Notes under the pieces: generated by a model
What the model was told of the DNA's origin: nothing
What the model saw: only the letters and a program-made list of their open reading frames with translations
The model's database searches: none
In this document: in pieces, positions 14,812-23,968 of the stretch
How the letters are laid out: the number at the start of each line of letters is the position of its first letter
Numbering within the stretch: position 1 is the stretch's first letter
Made by a program: the position numbers and the translations under genes
Source: Oceanicola sp. 22II-s10i
Lineage (GTDB): Bacteria > Pseudomonadota > Alphaproteobacteria > Rhodobacterales > Rhodobacteraceae
Reading direction: 5' to 3'
Assembly (NCBI RefSeq): GCF_002210105.1
Contig: NZ_AQQU01000010.1
Span: 1-64,000 of the forward strand
DNA: 64,000 nucleotides

Positions 14812-16140
14812 ATGGACCCGACAACTCTCGGCAGCCTCGCCGTCATCCTCGCGCTCATCTTCATCTTTCTCCGCGTGCCGATCGCCTTCGCGCTCGGGGC
14901 GGTCGGTCTGATCGGGCTCTGGATCTTCTTCTCGTTCCGGCCCGGCGCGGATTTCAATCCGAACGGCTATATCCCCGCGCTGACCACGGCGACGCAGTCC
15001 TATTTCACCCTGTTCCATTCCTATGACCTGAGCGCGGTGCCGCTGTTCGTCGCCATGGGGCACATCTGCTACCGCAGCGGGATCACCAGCGACATCTACG
15101 ACGCCGCGCGGACGTGGATCTCGTGGATCCCCGGCGGGCTGGCGATCGCGTCGGTCATGGGCTGCGGCGGGTTCGCCGCGATCTCGGGCTCCAGCCTCGC
15201 CTGTGCGGCGACGATGGGACGGGTCGCGGTGCCCGAGATGACGCGGTCGGGCTACAGCGAACGGCTGGCCTCGGCCTCCGTGGCGGCGGGCGGCACGCTC
15301 GGGGCGCTGATCCCGCCGAGCATTCTGTTCATCCTCTACGGCGTCTTCGCCGAGCAGTCGGTCGGCAAGCTGTTCATCGCCGGGATCGTGCCGGGGATCA
15401 TCAGCCTGCTGGGTTACATCCTCGTCATCACGATCTGGGCCATGGTCCGCAAGCAGGACGCCCCGCGCTTCGTGCTCAAGCAGAGCTCGCGCGAGAAGCT
15501 GCGCGTCACCCTGCGGACATGGCCCGCGCTGCTGATCTTCACCATCATCATCGGCGGCATCTACGGCGGGTTCTTCACCCCGACCGAGGCCGGCGCGGTG
15601 GTCTTTGCACTGGCCGTCGTCATCTCGCTCGCCATGCGCCGGATCGACGGCAGGGGCGTGGCGGAGGCGCTGAAGGAAACCGCGTTCCAGACCGCGGCGC
15701 TGTTCCTGATCGGTGGCGGGGCGGCCGTGTTCAGCAGTCTCGTGGCGCTGACCGGGCTGACCCGCTCGCTGGTGGAACTGGTCAGCTACATGGACCTGTC
15801 GCAGGCGGGTGTCCTTGTCGCCGTGGTGCTGGTCTACCTTCTGCTGGGCATGTTCCTCGACCCGTTGGGGATCCTGCTGCTCACGCTGCCGTTCTCGGTT
15901 CCGCTGGTCGAGCAGCATGGCGTCGACCTGATCTGGTTCGGCGTGCTCGTGGTCAAGCTGCTGGAGATGGGGCTGATCACGCCACCTGTGGGGATGAACG
16001 TCTTCGTCATCAGCAGCGTCACAAAGCCGCCTATTCCGGCGGGGCGCATATTCTCGGGGGTGGTGCCGTTTTTTGCGATGGACGTCGTCGTGGTCGCACT
16101 GCTGATCGCAGCGCCCGGCATCGCCCTTTGGCTGACGTAA
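14812..16140 (+). CDS. TRAP transporter large permease (DctM family)
   Basis: A 442-residue, roughly 12-helix inner-membrane protein of the ion-transporter superfamily, driving sodium- or proton-coupled uptake. Family segments seen include VMGCGGFAAISGSSLACAAT near residue 115, GTLGALIPPSI near residue 161, and GLITPPVGMNVFVISS near the C-terminus. It starts two bases after the small-permease stop. It is the last gene of the plus-strand run and is followed by convergent minus-strand genes. Confidence 0.93.
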   Translation: MDPTTLGSLAVILALIFIFLRVPIAFALGAVGLIGLWIFFSFRPGADFNPNGYIPALTTATQSYFTLFHSYDLSAVPLFVAMGHICYRSGITSDIYDAARTWISWIPGGLAIASVMGCGGFAAISGSSLACAATMGRVAVPEMTRSGYSERLASASVAAGGTLGALIPPSILFILYGVFAEQSVGKLFIAGIVPGIISLLGYILVITIWAMVRKQDAPRFVLKQSSREKLRVTLRTWPALLIFTIIIGGIYGGFFTPTEAGAVVFALAVVISLAMRRIDGRGVAEALKETAFQTAALFLIGGGAAVFSSLVALTGLTRSLVELVSYMDLSQAGVLVAVVLVYLLLGMFLDPLGILLLTLPFSVPLVEQHGVDLIWFGVLVVKLLEMGLITPPVGMNVFVISSVTKPPIPAGRIFSGVVPFFAMDVVVVALLIAAPGIALWLT

Positions 16141-16188
16141 GAAGCGGCGCTCCACCGGAGTTCTTGGGCACCGTCGGCCAAATCGGCC

Positions 16189-18012
16189 CTAGCGCTGCCT
16201 CGCCAACGCGCCGCGCAGCGCCCAGGCGGACAGCCTGTCCCGCATCGTGTCCGGGGCGTCCAGCCCCATCCGGGCCAGCGCGGCGTCCCGCGACGCGCCG
16301 TCCCTCAGCCCCCGCAGCACGAGCCCGGCCAGCGCCGTCCGGCTGCCCTCGACCTCGGACAGGTGGTCGAGCGCCGGAAGCAGCTGGCGCTCGACGTCAT
16401 CGAAATCGGTGCCGAACGGAAAGTCCGGCAGGTCGAAGGGCCCCAGCCAGTCGCGCAGGGTCTCCGGCGTATTCCGTTGCCATGCGTCGGGAATGCGGAA
16501 ATCGCGCGAGATCTTGCCCGCCGATTTCGCCTGCTCCAGCAGGTCGCCCTGAAACCGGCTGTCGGTGATTCGCAGCATCGCCGCGACCGCGTCCTCGTCC
16601 CGGCGCCCGCGCAGGTCGGCAATGCCGTATTCGGTGACGACCACATCGCGGTATTGGCGCGGAACGCTTTCGTGCGGATGCGACCAGACGATGTTCGACC
16701 CGGTCTTGCCCGCGCGGGTGCGGGTGGCGGGAAGGGTGATGACCGACCGCGCGCCACGCAGGGCAAAGGCCTGTTCGATGAAGTTGAACTGCCCGCCGAT
16801 GCCGCTGACCTCCTGCCCGCCCGAGGTCACGTCGCTGACCAGCCCGCCCAGCAGGGTGGCCTTCATCGCGGCGTTGACGAACCGCGCGTCGCGCCGGGCC
16901 GCGCGCTTGGCCGGTTCGTCGCCGTAAAGCTGGTTTGTGAAGGACACCGGCATCATCCGGATGCGGCGGCGGTCCGCCTCGGGCAGGGCGGCGAGGCGGT
17001 GGTAGAAGTCGCGGCAATCGACGAAGAACCCGGCGTGGATCGCGGCGCCGTCGACCTCGCGCCGGACGATGCCCGCCTCGAACAGTCGCAGGATGCCGTC
17101 GACCAGCATCTCGGTCACCGCATAGAGCCCGGTGTCGAACGCCCCGCTTTCCGAGAACCCGTCGGTCGCGAAGGGGGTGACGGCGTGAACCTCCGCGGCC
17201 TTGCCCGCGTGGCGCAGCATCAGGGCATGGGCCACCGCGTCCCCGATCGCGCCGATCCCGATCTGCAGGGTGCCGCCGTCGCGGATGGTCCGGGCGACAT
17301 GCAGGCCGATGGCGTGCTCGGTCAGCCCGACCGGTCGCTTGGGCACGGAAAACAGGTCGAACCCCGGTCCGTCATCGTGCAGCAGGTCGACCTCGCCCGC
17401 CGCGATCCGGGCCTCGGGCCCGTCCATCGCGGGCAGCCGGGCGTTGGTCTCGCCCACCAAGAGGAACTCCATCTCGCCCGCGCGCCGCTCGCGGATCAGG
17501 TCGGACGAGATGTCGGTGTTGCACGACAGGCTGAAGCCGCCGTCGGGCAGGGGGGCCAGCAGCTGCATGACGACGTTCGGGTTCCAGTCGCGCAGGCGTT
17601 CGAAGGCATGGGTGTAATTGGCCGGCATGTAGTGGCGCTGCATCAGGGGCACCTTCAGCCAGCGACCCGCCTGCATGAAGAACTCCGCCACCTCGATATT
17701 CGCGGGCAGGGTCCCGTCGCGCAGCATGCGGGCATAGTCGAGCGCGGGGTATGTCCCGAACAGGCGGTCGGCGGCCGGTTCGAGAAAGCGGCGCGCCATG
17801 TCGCCGGACATGTCGGGACGTTCCAGCGTCAGGGCGGTGACGATGGACAGGCTGATGTCCGGGCTGGCGGCCGCCATCCGGGTCAGCGCGTTCACCAGCG
17901 TCACCGGCTTGCCGAGGCCCAGGGGCAGGGCCAGCCGGATCTCTCCGCCGGTGCGCTCGATGATCTCGGCCGCGATGGCGTCGGGCCGGGCGACTGTCCT
18001 AGTCAAGGTCAT
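16189..18012 (-). CDS. Acetyl-CoA hydrolase/CoA-transferase family protein
   Basis: A 607-residue protein with the acetyl-CoA hydrolase/transferase C-terminal domain: GGLVSDVTSGGQEVSGIGGQ region near residue 380 and VVTEYGIADLRG near residue 455. It likely moves CoA between acyl-CoA and a free acid such as acetate. Start 18012 (MTLTRTVARP) is preferred because it overlaps the preceding gene's stop by only 14 bases and follows AAGGGTGGG; an upstream ATG at 18045 is possible. It is the last gene of the fadE-thiolase-fadJ-like operon. It is longer than the usual ~430-500 residues owing to extra N- and C-terminal segments. Confidence 0.8.
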   Translation of the reverse strand: MTLTRTVARPDAIAAEIIERTGGEIRLALPLGLGKPVTLVNALTRMAAASPDISLSIVTALTLERPDMSGDMARRFLEPAADRLFGTYPALDYARMLRDGTLPANIEVAEFFMQAGRWLKVPLMQRHYMPANYTHAFERLRDWNPNVVMQLLAPLPDGGFSLSCNTDISSDLIRERRAGEMEFLLVGETNARLPAMDGPEARIAAGEVDLLHDDGPGFDLFSVPKRPVGLTEHAIGLHVARTIRDGGTLQIGIGAIGDAVAHALMLRHAGKAAEVHAVTPFATDGFSESGAFDTGLYAVTEMLVDGILRLFEAGIVRREVDGAAIHAGFFVDCRDFYHRLAALPEADRRRIRMMPVSFTNQLYGDEPAKRAARRDARFVNAAMKATLLGGLVSDVTSGGQEVSGIGGQFNFIEQAFALRGARSVITLPATRTRAGKTGSNIVWSHPHESVPRQYRDVVVTEYGIADLRGRRDEDAVAAMLRITDSRFQGDLLEQAKSAGKISRDFRIPDAWQRNTPETLRDWLGPFDLPDFPFGTDFDDVERQLLPALDHLSEVEGSRTALAGLVLRGLRDGASRDAALARMGLDAPDTMRDRLSAWALRGALARQR

Positions 18013-20068
18013 CCCACCCTTGGTCCGGGGTGAACCGTTCGCCATATCGGGTCACGAGCGACTGCAGCCGGTCCCGGCACTCCGACACACCCCGCGTCCG
18101 GGCATAGCGCATCGGGCCGCCGCGGAACGGCGCCCAGCCGGTGCCGAAGATCACGGCCCCGTCGAGCGTGTCCTCTTCGGCCACGACACCCTTGCGCAGG
18201 CATTCCACCGCGGCGTCGCACATCGGCAGGATCAGCCGGTCGCAGGTTTCCGGGGCGGCGTCCTCGTCCGGTTCTTTCGGCGGTTTTTCCCCGGCCGCGT
18301 AGTCGTAGAGACCCTTGCCCGCCTTCTTCCCGGTCTCGCCCGCCTCGACCTTCTCACGCAGCCATGCGGGCGTTTTTGCCACCGGGCGGTCCAGCGAGGT
18401 CCGCATGGAATTCGCCACCTCGAGGCAGATGTCGAGCCCGACCTGATCGGCCAGCGTCACGGGCCCCATCGGCATCCCGAACGCCAGCGCGGCGCGGTCG
18501 ATGTCCTCCTTCGCCATGCCCTCGTCGAGCATCACCATCGCCTCCATCAGGTAGGGGGCGAGGATGCGGTTCACGAGGAAGCCGGGATAGTCCGTGACCC
18601 GCGCCGGAAGGCGGTCGATGCCCGTGACGAAGGCCGCGAGGCGGTCGAGCGTCGCGGGGTCGGCCCGGTCGTGCGAGACGACCTCGACCAGCTGCATCGA
18701 GGATACCGGGTTGAAGAAATGGAGCCCCGCGAACCGATCCGCCGCAGGGGCGGCATCGACCAGGTCCGAGAGGCGGAGGCTGGAGGTGTTGCTGGCGAGG
18801 ATCGCGCCGGGTTTCATCGTTTCGGCGAGGCCGCGATAGATCTTCTCCTTCAGCTCGCGCTTTTCCGGCACGGCTTCGATCACCAGATCGGCCCGCGCAC
18901 GACCCAGCCCGCCCGGATCCGGCATCAGCCGGTCGAGCGCGTCGCGCGCCTCGATGCCGGTAAGGTGCTTGCGGTCATAGATCTCCGCCGCCCGTTTCAC
19001 AGCCTTGCCGAGCGGCGGCAGGTCGATATCCTCGATCGTCACCCGCTTGCCCTGCATGGCGGACCATGCGGCGATCCCGGCCCCCATCATGCCGCCGCCG
19101 ATCACGTGGACATGGGCGATCCCGTCGGTGCCCCTGCCGGCCTCCTTCAGCTTGCGCCGCAGGAAGAAGACCCGGATCAGGTTCTGCGCCGTCGCCGACT
19201 CGAGCAGTTCGGCGAAGGAGGCGATCTCGGCCGCCTGCATCGCCTCGGGGTCGTTGCCGTGATCCTCCCACAGGTCGATCAGCGCGAAAGGGGCGGGGAA
19301 ATGCGCGCGGGGCGCCTGCTTCTCGCTTTCCGAACGCATCCGTGTGGCGGCGAAGGACCTGGCCGGCCGGGTGCGGAGCGCGGAGGCCCGGAAACCGGTG
19401 TCGTGCTGCGCGCCGCCGCCTGCGGCCATGTCGCGGATCGCGGCCTCGACATGACGCTCCGGCAGGAGCGCGTCGAGGATGCCCAGTTTCCTGGCCTTGC
19501 GGTCATGGGCGGTCTTGCCGGTCAGCATAATCTGCATCGCCTCGACCGGGTCGATCAGTCCGGTCAGACGGAAGGTCCCGCCGAGGCCAGGATGCAGGCC
19601 CAGCTGGATCTCGGGAAAGCCCAGCTTCACGCCCTCGATCCCGATGCGGCGGTCGCAGGCCAGCGCCAGCTCGAACCCCCCGCCGAGGGCATGGCCATGC
19701 ACCACGGCAATGGTCGGGAACGGCAGCGCCTCCAGCTTGTCGAGCACCGCGTGCCCCTGTTCCAGCTTCTCCTTCGCCTGCGGTCCGCGCAGGTCTGCAA
19801 AGCTGTCGATATCCGCCCCGGCGGCAAAGCCGGAGGGCTTGGCCGACCGGATCACCAGCGCCTTCGGCGCCTCGCCCTTCGCATGATCCAGCAGCGCGTC
19901 CAGTTCCCGAAGCACGGCCTCCGAGATCACGTTGGTTCCCGTCCCCTCGCAATCGAGCCAGAGGCGCAGGATGTCGTCATGCGTCTCCATCCGCCAGTGA
20001 CGGCAGTCGGGCGCGGGGGCGGCTTCGGTCTGTGCGTCGGGGGTGATTTCGTCCAGAACGTCGGTCAT
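17999..20068 (-). CDS. fadJ: Bifunctional enoyl-CoA hydratase / 3-hydroxyacyl-CoA dehydrogenase (FadJ/FadB alpha-subunit type)
   Basis: A 689-residue beta-oxidation multienzyme subunit. The N-terminal crotonase domain keeps both catalytic glutamates (GGGFELALACD and FPEIQLGLHPGLGG). The central NAD-binding domain has the GGGMMGAGIAAW fingerprint near residue 330, the dehydrogenase motif HFFNPVSSMQLVEVV with its catalytic His, and GFLVNRIL. C-terminal dehydrogenase domains follow. It catalyses hydration and NAD-dependent oxidation to 3-ketoacyl-CoA. ATG 20068 overlaps the thiolase stop (ATGA), so thiolase and this subunit are translated in step, as expected for partners of one complex. fadB would be an equally fair name. 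Confidence 0.92.
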   Translation of the reverse strand: MTDVLDEITPDAQTEAAPAPDCRHWRMETHDDILRLWLDCEGTGTNVISEAVLRELDALLDHAKGEAPKALVIRSAKPSGFAAGADIDSFADLRGPQAKEKLEQGHAVLDKLEALPFPTIAVVHGHALGGGFELALACDRRIGIEGVKLGFPEIQLGLHPGLGGTFRLTGLIDPVEAMQIMLTGKTAHDRKARKLGILDALLPERHVEAAIRDMAAGGGAQHDTGFRASALRTRPARSFAATRMRSESEKQAPRAHFPAPFALIDLWEDHGNDPEAMQAAEIASFAELLESATAQNLIRVFFLRRKLKEAGRGTDGIAHVHVIGGGMMGAGIAAWSAMQGKRVTIEDIDLPPLGKAVKRAAEIYDRKHLTGIEARDALDRLMPDPGGLGRARADLVIEAVPEKRELKEKIYRGLAETMKPGAILASNTSSLRLSDLVDAAPAADRFAGLHFFNPVSSMQLVEVVSHDRADPATLDRLAAFVTGIDRLPARVTDYPGFLVNRILAPYLMEAMVMLDEGMAKEDIDRAALAFGMPMGPVTLADQVGLDICLEVANSMRTSLDRPVAKTPAWLREKVEAGETGKKAGKGLYDYAAGEKPPKEPDEDAAPETCDRLILPMCDAAVECLRKGVVAEEDTLDGAVIFGTGWAPFRGGPMRYARTRGVSECRDRLQSLVTRYGERFTPDQGWDDLD

Positions 20069-21348
20069 GCGGCCTCCAGAAGCATTGCGCCGCCCAGCCC
20101 GCCGCCGATGCATTCGGTGGCGATGCCGCGCCTGCCGCCCGCGGCCTTCAGGGCATTGGCCAGATGCAGGACGATGCGGTTGCCGCTGGTGCCGACCGGG
20201 TGGCCGAGGCTGATCGCCCCGCCGTCGACGTTCAGCCGCCCGCGGTCGATCCGGCCGAAGGCGCCGTCATAGCCCAGCACCTCGCGGCAGAAATCCTCGT
20301 CCTGCCAGGCGGCGAGGCACGACAGCACCTGTGCGGCGAAGGCCTCGTTGATTTCCCAGAGGTCCACGTCATCGACCCCCAGCCCGTGCCGCTGCGCCAG
20401 AGGGGTGGCGGCCAGCACCGGCCCCAGCCCCATGATGGCGGGATCGAGCGCGGCCCAGTGGCTGTCCACGATCTTGGCGATCGGCGTCAGTCCATGCGCC
20501 TCCACGGCGGTTTCCGAAGCGAGGATCGTCCACGACGCCCCGTCGGTGATCTGGCTGGCATTGCCCGCCGTGACCTTGCCGTAGGGTTTCTCGAACACCG
20601 GGTCCAGCTTGGCGAGCTTCTCGATCGAGCTGTCGGGGCGGACGCCGTCATCCCTGGCATGCGCCTCGCCGTCGTGGTCGAAGGCGGGCAGGACCTCTCC
20701 GTCCAGCCGCCCTTCCTCCTGCGCGGCCGCAAGGCGCTGATGCGACTGCACCGCGTAGGCGTCGGCGGTGGTCCGGTCGATGCCGAAGCGATGCGCCAGC
20801 ACCTCGGCGGTCTGGCCCATGTTCAGCGCGGTGATCGGATCCGTCAGCCCGCGTTCCAGGCCGATGACGGGCGAAAAGAAGTCGGGCCGCACCTCGGCCA
20901 TCGCCCTGACCTTGTCGAGCGCGCCCCTCGCGCCGGCCATCTCGCCGAACCACTCCGTCGCCTCGCGGCGGAAGACCAGCGGCGCATGGCTCAGCGCCTC
21001 GGTGCCGCCGGCGAGGATCATCTCGTGGCTGCCCTCGCGGATATAGCGATAGGCGGTGTCGATGCTCTGCATGCCCGAGCCGCAGTTGATCTGGACCGTG
21101 AAGGCGACCTGCTGCTCACCCATCCCGAGGCGGAGCGCCGCGACGCGGGCGGGGTTCATCTCGTCCTGGATCACGTTCACGCAGCCGAGGATCACGAGGT
21201 CGAAGGCCGTCGGCGCGAAGGGCTGCCGCATCAGCAGGGGCCGCCCACATTGCACGGCGAGGTCGACCGGCGTGAACGGGCCGGGCTTGCCGCGGGCCTT
21301 CAGGAACGGTGTGCGGGCGCCATCGACAAGGTAGACGGGCCGGCTCAT
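20065..21348 (-). CDS. fadI: Acetyl-CoA C-acyltransferase (3-ketoacyl-CoA thiolase)
   Basis: A 427-residue thiolase cleaving 3-ketoacyl-CoA with CoA to acetyl-CoA and a shortened acyl-CoA. The acyl-accepting Cys89 lies in INCGSGMQ. The NEAFA motif, His383 in GHPVGTSG and Cys413 in ECIGGGLGG complete the active site. The 427-residue length and the long loop (about residues 190-250) are closer to FadI-type than FadA-type thiolases. Its start overlaps the fadE stop and its stop overlaps the next start, so the whole operon is coupled. Confidence 0.92.
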   Translation of the reverse strand: MSRPVYLVDGARTPFLKARGKPGPFTPVDLAVQCGRPLLMRQPFAPTAFDLVILGCVNVIQDEMNPARVAALRLGMGEQQVAFTVQINCGSGMQSIDTAYRYIREGSHEMILAGGTEALSHAPLVFRREATEWFGEMAGARGALDKVRAMAEVRPDFFSPVIGLERGLTDPITALNMGQTAEVLAHRFGIDRTTADAYAVQSHQRLAAAQEEGRLDGEVLPAFDHDGEAHARDDGVRPDSSIEKLAKLDPVFEKPYGKVTAGNASQITDGASWTILASETAVEAHGLTPIAKIVDSHWAALDPAIMGLGPVLAATPLAQRHGLGVDDVDLWEINEAFAAQVLSCLAAWQDEDFCREVLGYDGAFGRIDRGRLNVDGGAISLGHPVGTSGNRIVLHLANALKAAGGRRGIATECIGGGLGGAMLLEAA

Positions 21349-23594
21349 TCCGCGGCCTCACGCGGGGCGGGGTTGGCCGGGTTCGGGCGGTAGGACGGGA
21401 ACATCCCGGCCATCTCCTCCGGCGTGTAGTCGTCGACGGCGACGACCCGCTGAACGGCCTGCTGAACCCGTTGCAACTGGGCGAACTCGGTTTCCGACAG
21501 GATGCCGGCGTCGCGCGCCTGATGCGGCGTCTTCTTCACCTCGCGCAGGCGCTTGGCGATCGGCTCCGCCTCCAGGACCAGCCGGTAGGCCTCTTCCAGA
21601 AGGCCGATCCCGGACTCCGGTTTCGCCTTCGCCAGCCCGGAGGTCAGACGGTCGCGGCTGGCCGAGGGGTGGTAGATCAGCATCGCCACCTTCTCCGCCA
21701 GCGCGTCGGACGGACCCCGCGCATGGGACCCCGGCCGCAATGTCGGGCGCAGCAGCCAGCCGACCCATCGTGCCGGGAAGTTGGCGATCACCTCGTCCAG
21801 CGCCGCGCCGATGCGGGCAAAGGCGGTGTCGGCGCAATATTCGACCAGCGGCAGGTCGGCCTTCTGGCGACCCTCGTCCTCCCACCGTTTCAGAACGGCG
21901 GAGAGGAGATACATCTCGGACAGGGCATCGCCGAGCCGGGCCGAGATCATCTCCTTCCGTTTCAGCGCGCCGCCGAGGGTCAGGAAGGCCATGTCGGCCG
22001 TGACCGCGAAGGCCGAGGACCAGCGCGACAGGCGGCGGTAGACATGCGCCACGTCGCCCGCATCCTCGGGCGCGGCGCCGCGTCCCGTCCAGCCGCCCCA
22101 CCAGGCGCGGAAGAAGGTCTTGGTCGAATGCCCGACGTGTTTCCAGAAGTGCTTGTCGAACGCGTCGAGGGATTTGTCCGGGTCCGGCTCCTGCAGCGCC
22201 TGCATCTCGTCCAGCAGGTGCGGATGTGCCCGGATCGCGCCCTGGCCGAAGATAATCAGGTTGCGGGTAACGATATTCGCCCCCTCCACGGTGATCCCGA
22301 TGGGGATGGAGCGGTAGATCGGCTGCAGGTAGTTCAGCGGCCCGTCGATCACCGCCTTGCCCGAATGCACGTCCATCGCGTCGTTCACCGCGTCACGCAT
22401 CCGCGTCGTCGCGTGGTATTTCATGATCGCCGAGATCACGGCCAGCTTGTGCCCCTCGTCCAGCGCCGCGCAGGTCAGGCGGCGGCCGGCGTCGATGGCA
22501 TAGGCATTCGCGGCGATCCGGGCCATCGGCTCCTGCACGCCGCCGAAAAGGCCGATCGGCATGCCGAACTGCTGGCGGATCCGGGCATAGGCCCCGGTGG
22601 TATGCGCGGCGGTCGCGGTGGCGGCAGCCGAGAGAGACGGCAGCGAAATGCCGCGCCCGGCGGCGAGGGCCGACATCAGCATCATCCAGCCGCGCCCGGC
22701 AAAGTCCGGCCCGCCGATGATGTGGTCGAGCGGGACGAAGACGTCCTTGCCGGTGGTCGGCCCGTTCATGAACATCGTGCCGGAGGGCAGGTGCCGCCGC
22801 CCGGTCTCGACCCCCGGCAGGTCGGTGGGGACGAGCGCACAGGTGATGCCGATATCCTCGGTATCACCCAGCAGACCGTCCGGGTCGCGCAGCTGGAACG
22901 CCAGACCCAGCACCGTGCAGACGGGCGCCAGCGTGATGTACCGCTTGGCCCAGTTCAGCCGGATGCCCAGCACCTCTTCGCCGTTCCACCGGCCCTTGCA
23001 GATCACGCCCTCGTCGATCATCGCCGAAGCATCCGAGCCGGCCTGTTCGCTGGTCAGGCCGAAGGCGGGAAGCTCCTCGCCGCTCGCCAGGCGGGGCAGC
23101 CAGTCGGTCTTCTGTTCGTCGGTGCCGAACTGCAGGATCAGCTCTCCCGGCCCGAGGGAGTTCGGGACCATGACAGTCACCGCGCCGGGGACCGAGGCGC
23201 TGGAGATCAGGCGCACGACCTCGGAATGCGCGAAGGCCGAGAAGCCGAGGCCGCCATGTTCCTTGGGAATGATCATGCCGAAGAAGCCTTTCGCGCGCAT
23301 GAAGTCCCACGCGGCTTCGGGCAGGTCGGCGGTGCCGTTGTTGATCTCCCAGTCGTCGAGCATGGCGCAAAGCTCGGCACAGGGGCCGTCGACGAACGCC
23401 TGCTCCTCCTCGGTCAGCTGCGGGGCCTTCATGGTGCGCAATTTCGACCAGTCGGGGTGGCCCGAGAACAGCTCGGCCTCGAAATGGACATCGCCCGAGG
23501 AAATCGCCTCGGCCTCCGTCTCGGACAACTGGGGAAGCGCGGTCTTGGCCCATTTGAAAATCGGGCGGGTCAGAACATTCCTGCGAAACGACAT
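21345..23594 (-). CDS. fadE: Long acyl-CoA dehydrogenase (FadE/YafH type)
   Basis: A 749-residue acyl-CoA dehydrogenase with the extended C-terminal DUF1974-like region of Escherichia coli FadE. It performs the first step of fatty-acid beta-oxidation. Motifs: IIPKEHGGLGFSAFAHSEV, FGLTSEQAGSDASAM, and TVEGANIVTRNLIIFGQGA near residue 450. ATG 23594 follows GGAGGA by six bases; reading further upstream would be GC-rich non-family sequence. It is first in the coupled operon fadE-thiolase-fadJ-like-CoA transferase. A divergent gamma-glutamyltransferase gene lies 374 bp away. Confidence 0.92.
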   Translation of the reverse strand: MSFRRNVLTRPIFKWAKTALPQLSETEAEAISSGDVHFEAELFSGHPDWSKLRTMKAPQLTEEEQAFVDGPCAELCAMLDDWEINNGTADLPEAAWDFMRAKGFFGMIIPKEHGGLGFSAFAHSEVVRLISSASVPGAVTVMVPNSLGPGELILQFGTDEQKTDWLPRLASGEELPAFGLTSEQAGSDASAMIDEGVICKGRWNGEEVLGIRLNWAKRYITLAPVCTVLGLAFQLRDPDGLLGDTEDIGITCALVPTDLPGVETGRRHLPSGTMFMNGPTTGKDVFVPLDHIIGGPDFAGRGWMMLMSALAAGRGISLPSLSAAATATAAHTTGAYARIRQQFGMPIGLFGGVQEPMARIAANAYAIDAGRRLTCAALDEGHKLAVISAIMKYHATTRMRDAVNDAMDVHSGKAVIDGPLNYLQPIYRSIPIGITVEGANIVTRNLIIFGQGAIRAHPHLLDEMQALQEPDPDKSLDAFDKHFWKHVGHSTKTFFRAWWGGWTGRGAAPEDAGDVAHVYRRLSRWSSAFAVTADMAFLTLGGALKRKEMISARLGDALSEMYLLSAVLKRWEDEGRQKADLPLVEYCADTAFARIGAALDEVIANFPARWVGWLLRPTLRPGSHARGPSDALAEKVAMLIYHPSASRDRLTSGLAKAKPESGIGLLEEAYRLVLEAEPIAKRLREVKKTPHQARDAGILSETEFAQLQRVQQAVQRVVAVDDYTPEEMAGMFPSYRPNPANPAPREAAE

Positions 23595-23968
23595 GTCGGG
23601 TCCTCCGTTCAGGCCAACGCGACGCCGGGCAGGGGGGTTCCGTGAAGACTCCATGCTGCACCGCGGCCACGCAGGGGAACCTGCGCCGACACCCGTAAGG
23701 GCGACACGCCGGAGCAACTCATCGCGGGTACCGAAGCGGGGCTGCCGTTCATGGTGCCGAATGCAACCATCGGATCCGCGGCGATGTGCAAGCGGGCCCG
23801 GTCGGGCCTGCTCGAGGGCGACCCCGAGAATCCGAAGATGATCGGTGTCATGGCCCCTGCAGTGGCAACGCATCGCACATTTCGCCTTATCCGCAATTTG
23901 GGCGGGACGAAGGGTGCGCGCCTGTGCAACACTTTCAGGCGTCATCACAGATATTCCGGGAGGTCACG
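23595..23968. other. Divergent intergenic region with a coding-like relic
   Basis: A 374-bp gap between divergent fadE and gamma-glutamyltransferase genes, so it must carry both promoters. It holds a CGCAGG-GGAA-CCTGCG palindrome (23670-23685). Plus-strand positions roughly 23700-23910 read as an uninterrupted, coding-looking peptide (for example GTEAGLPFMVPNATIG), but it runs to the end without a plausible start or known family. It may be a decayed gene fragment. No firm promoter is visible. Confidence 0.35.
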
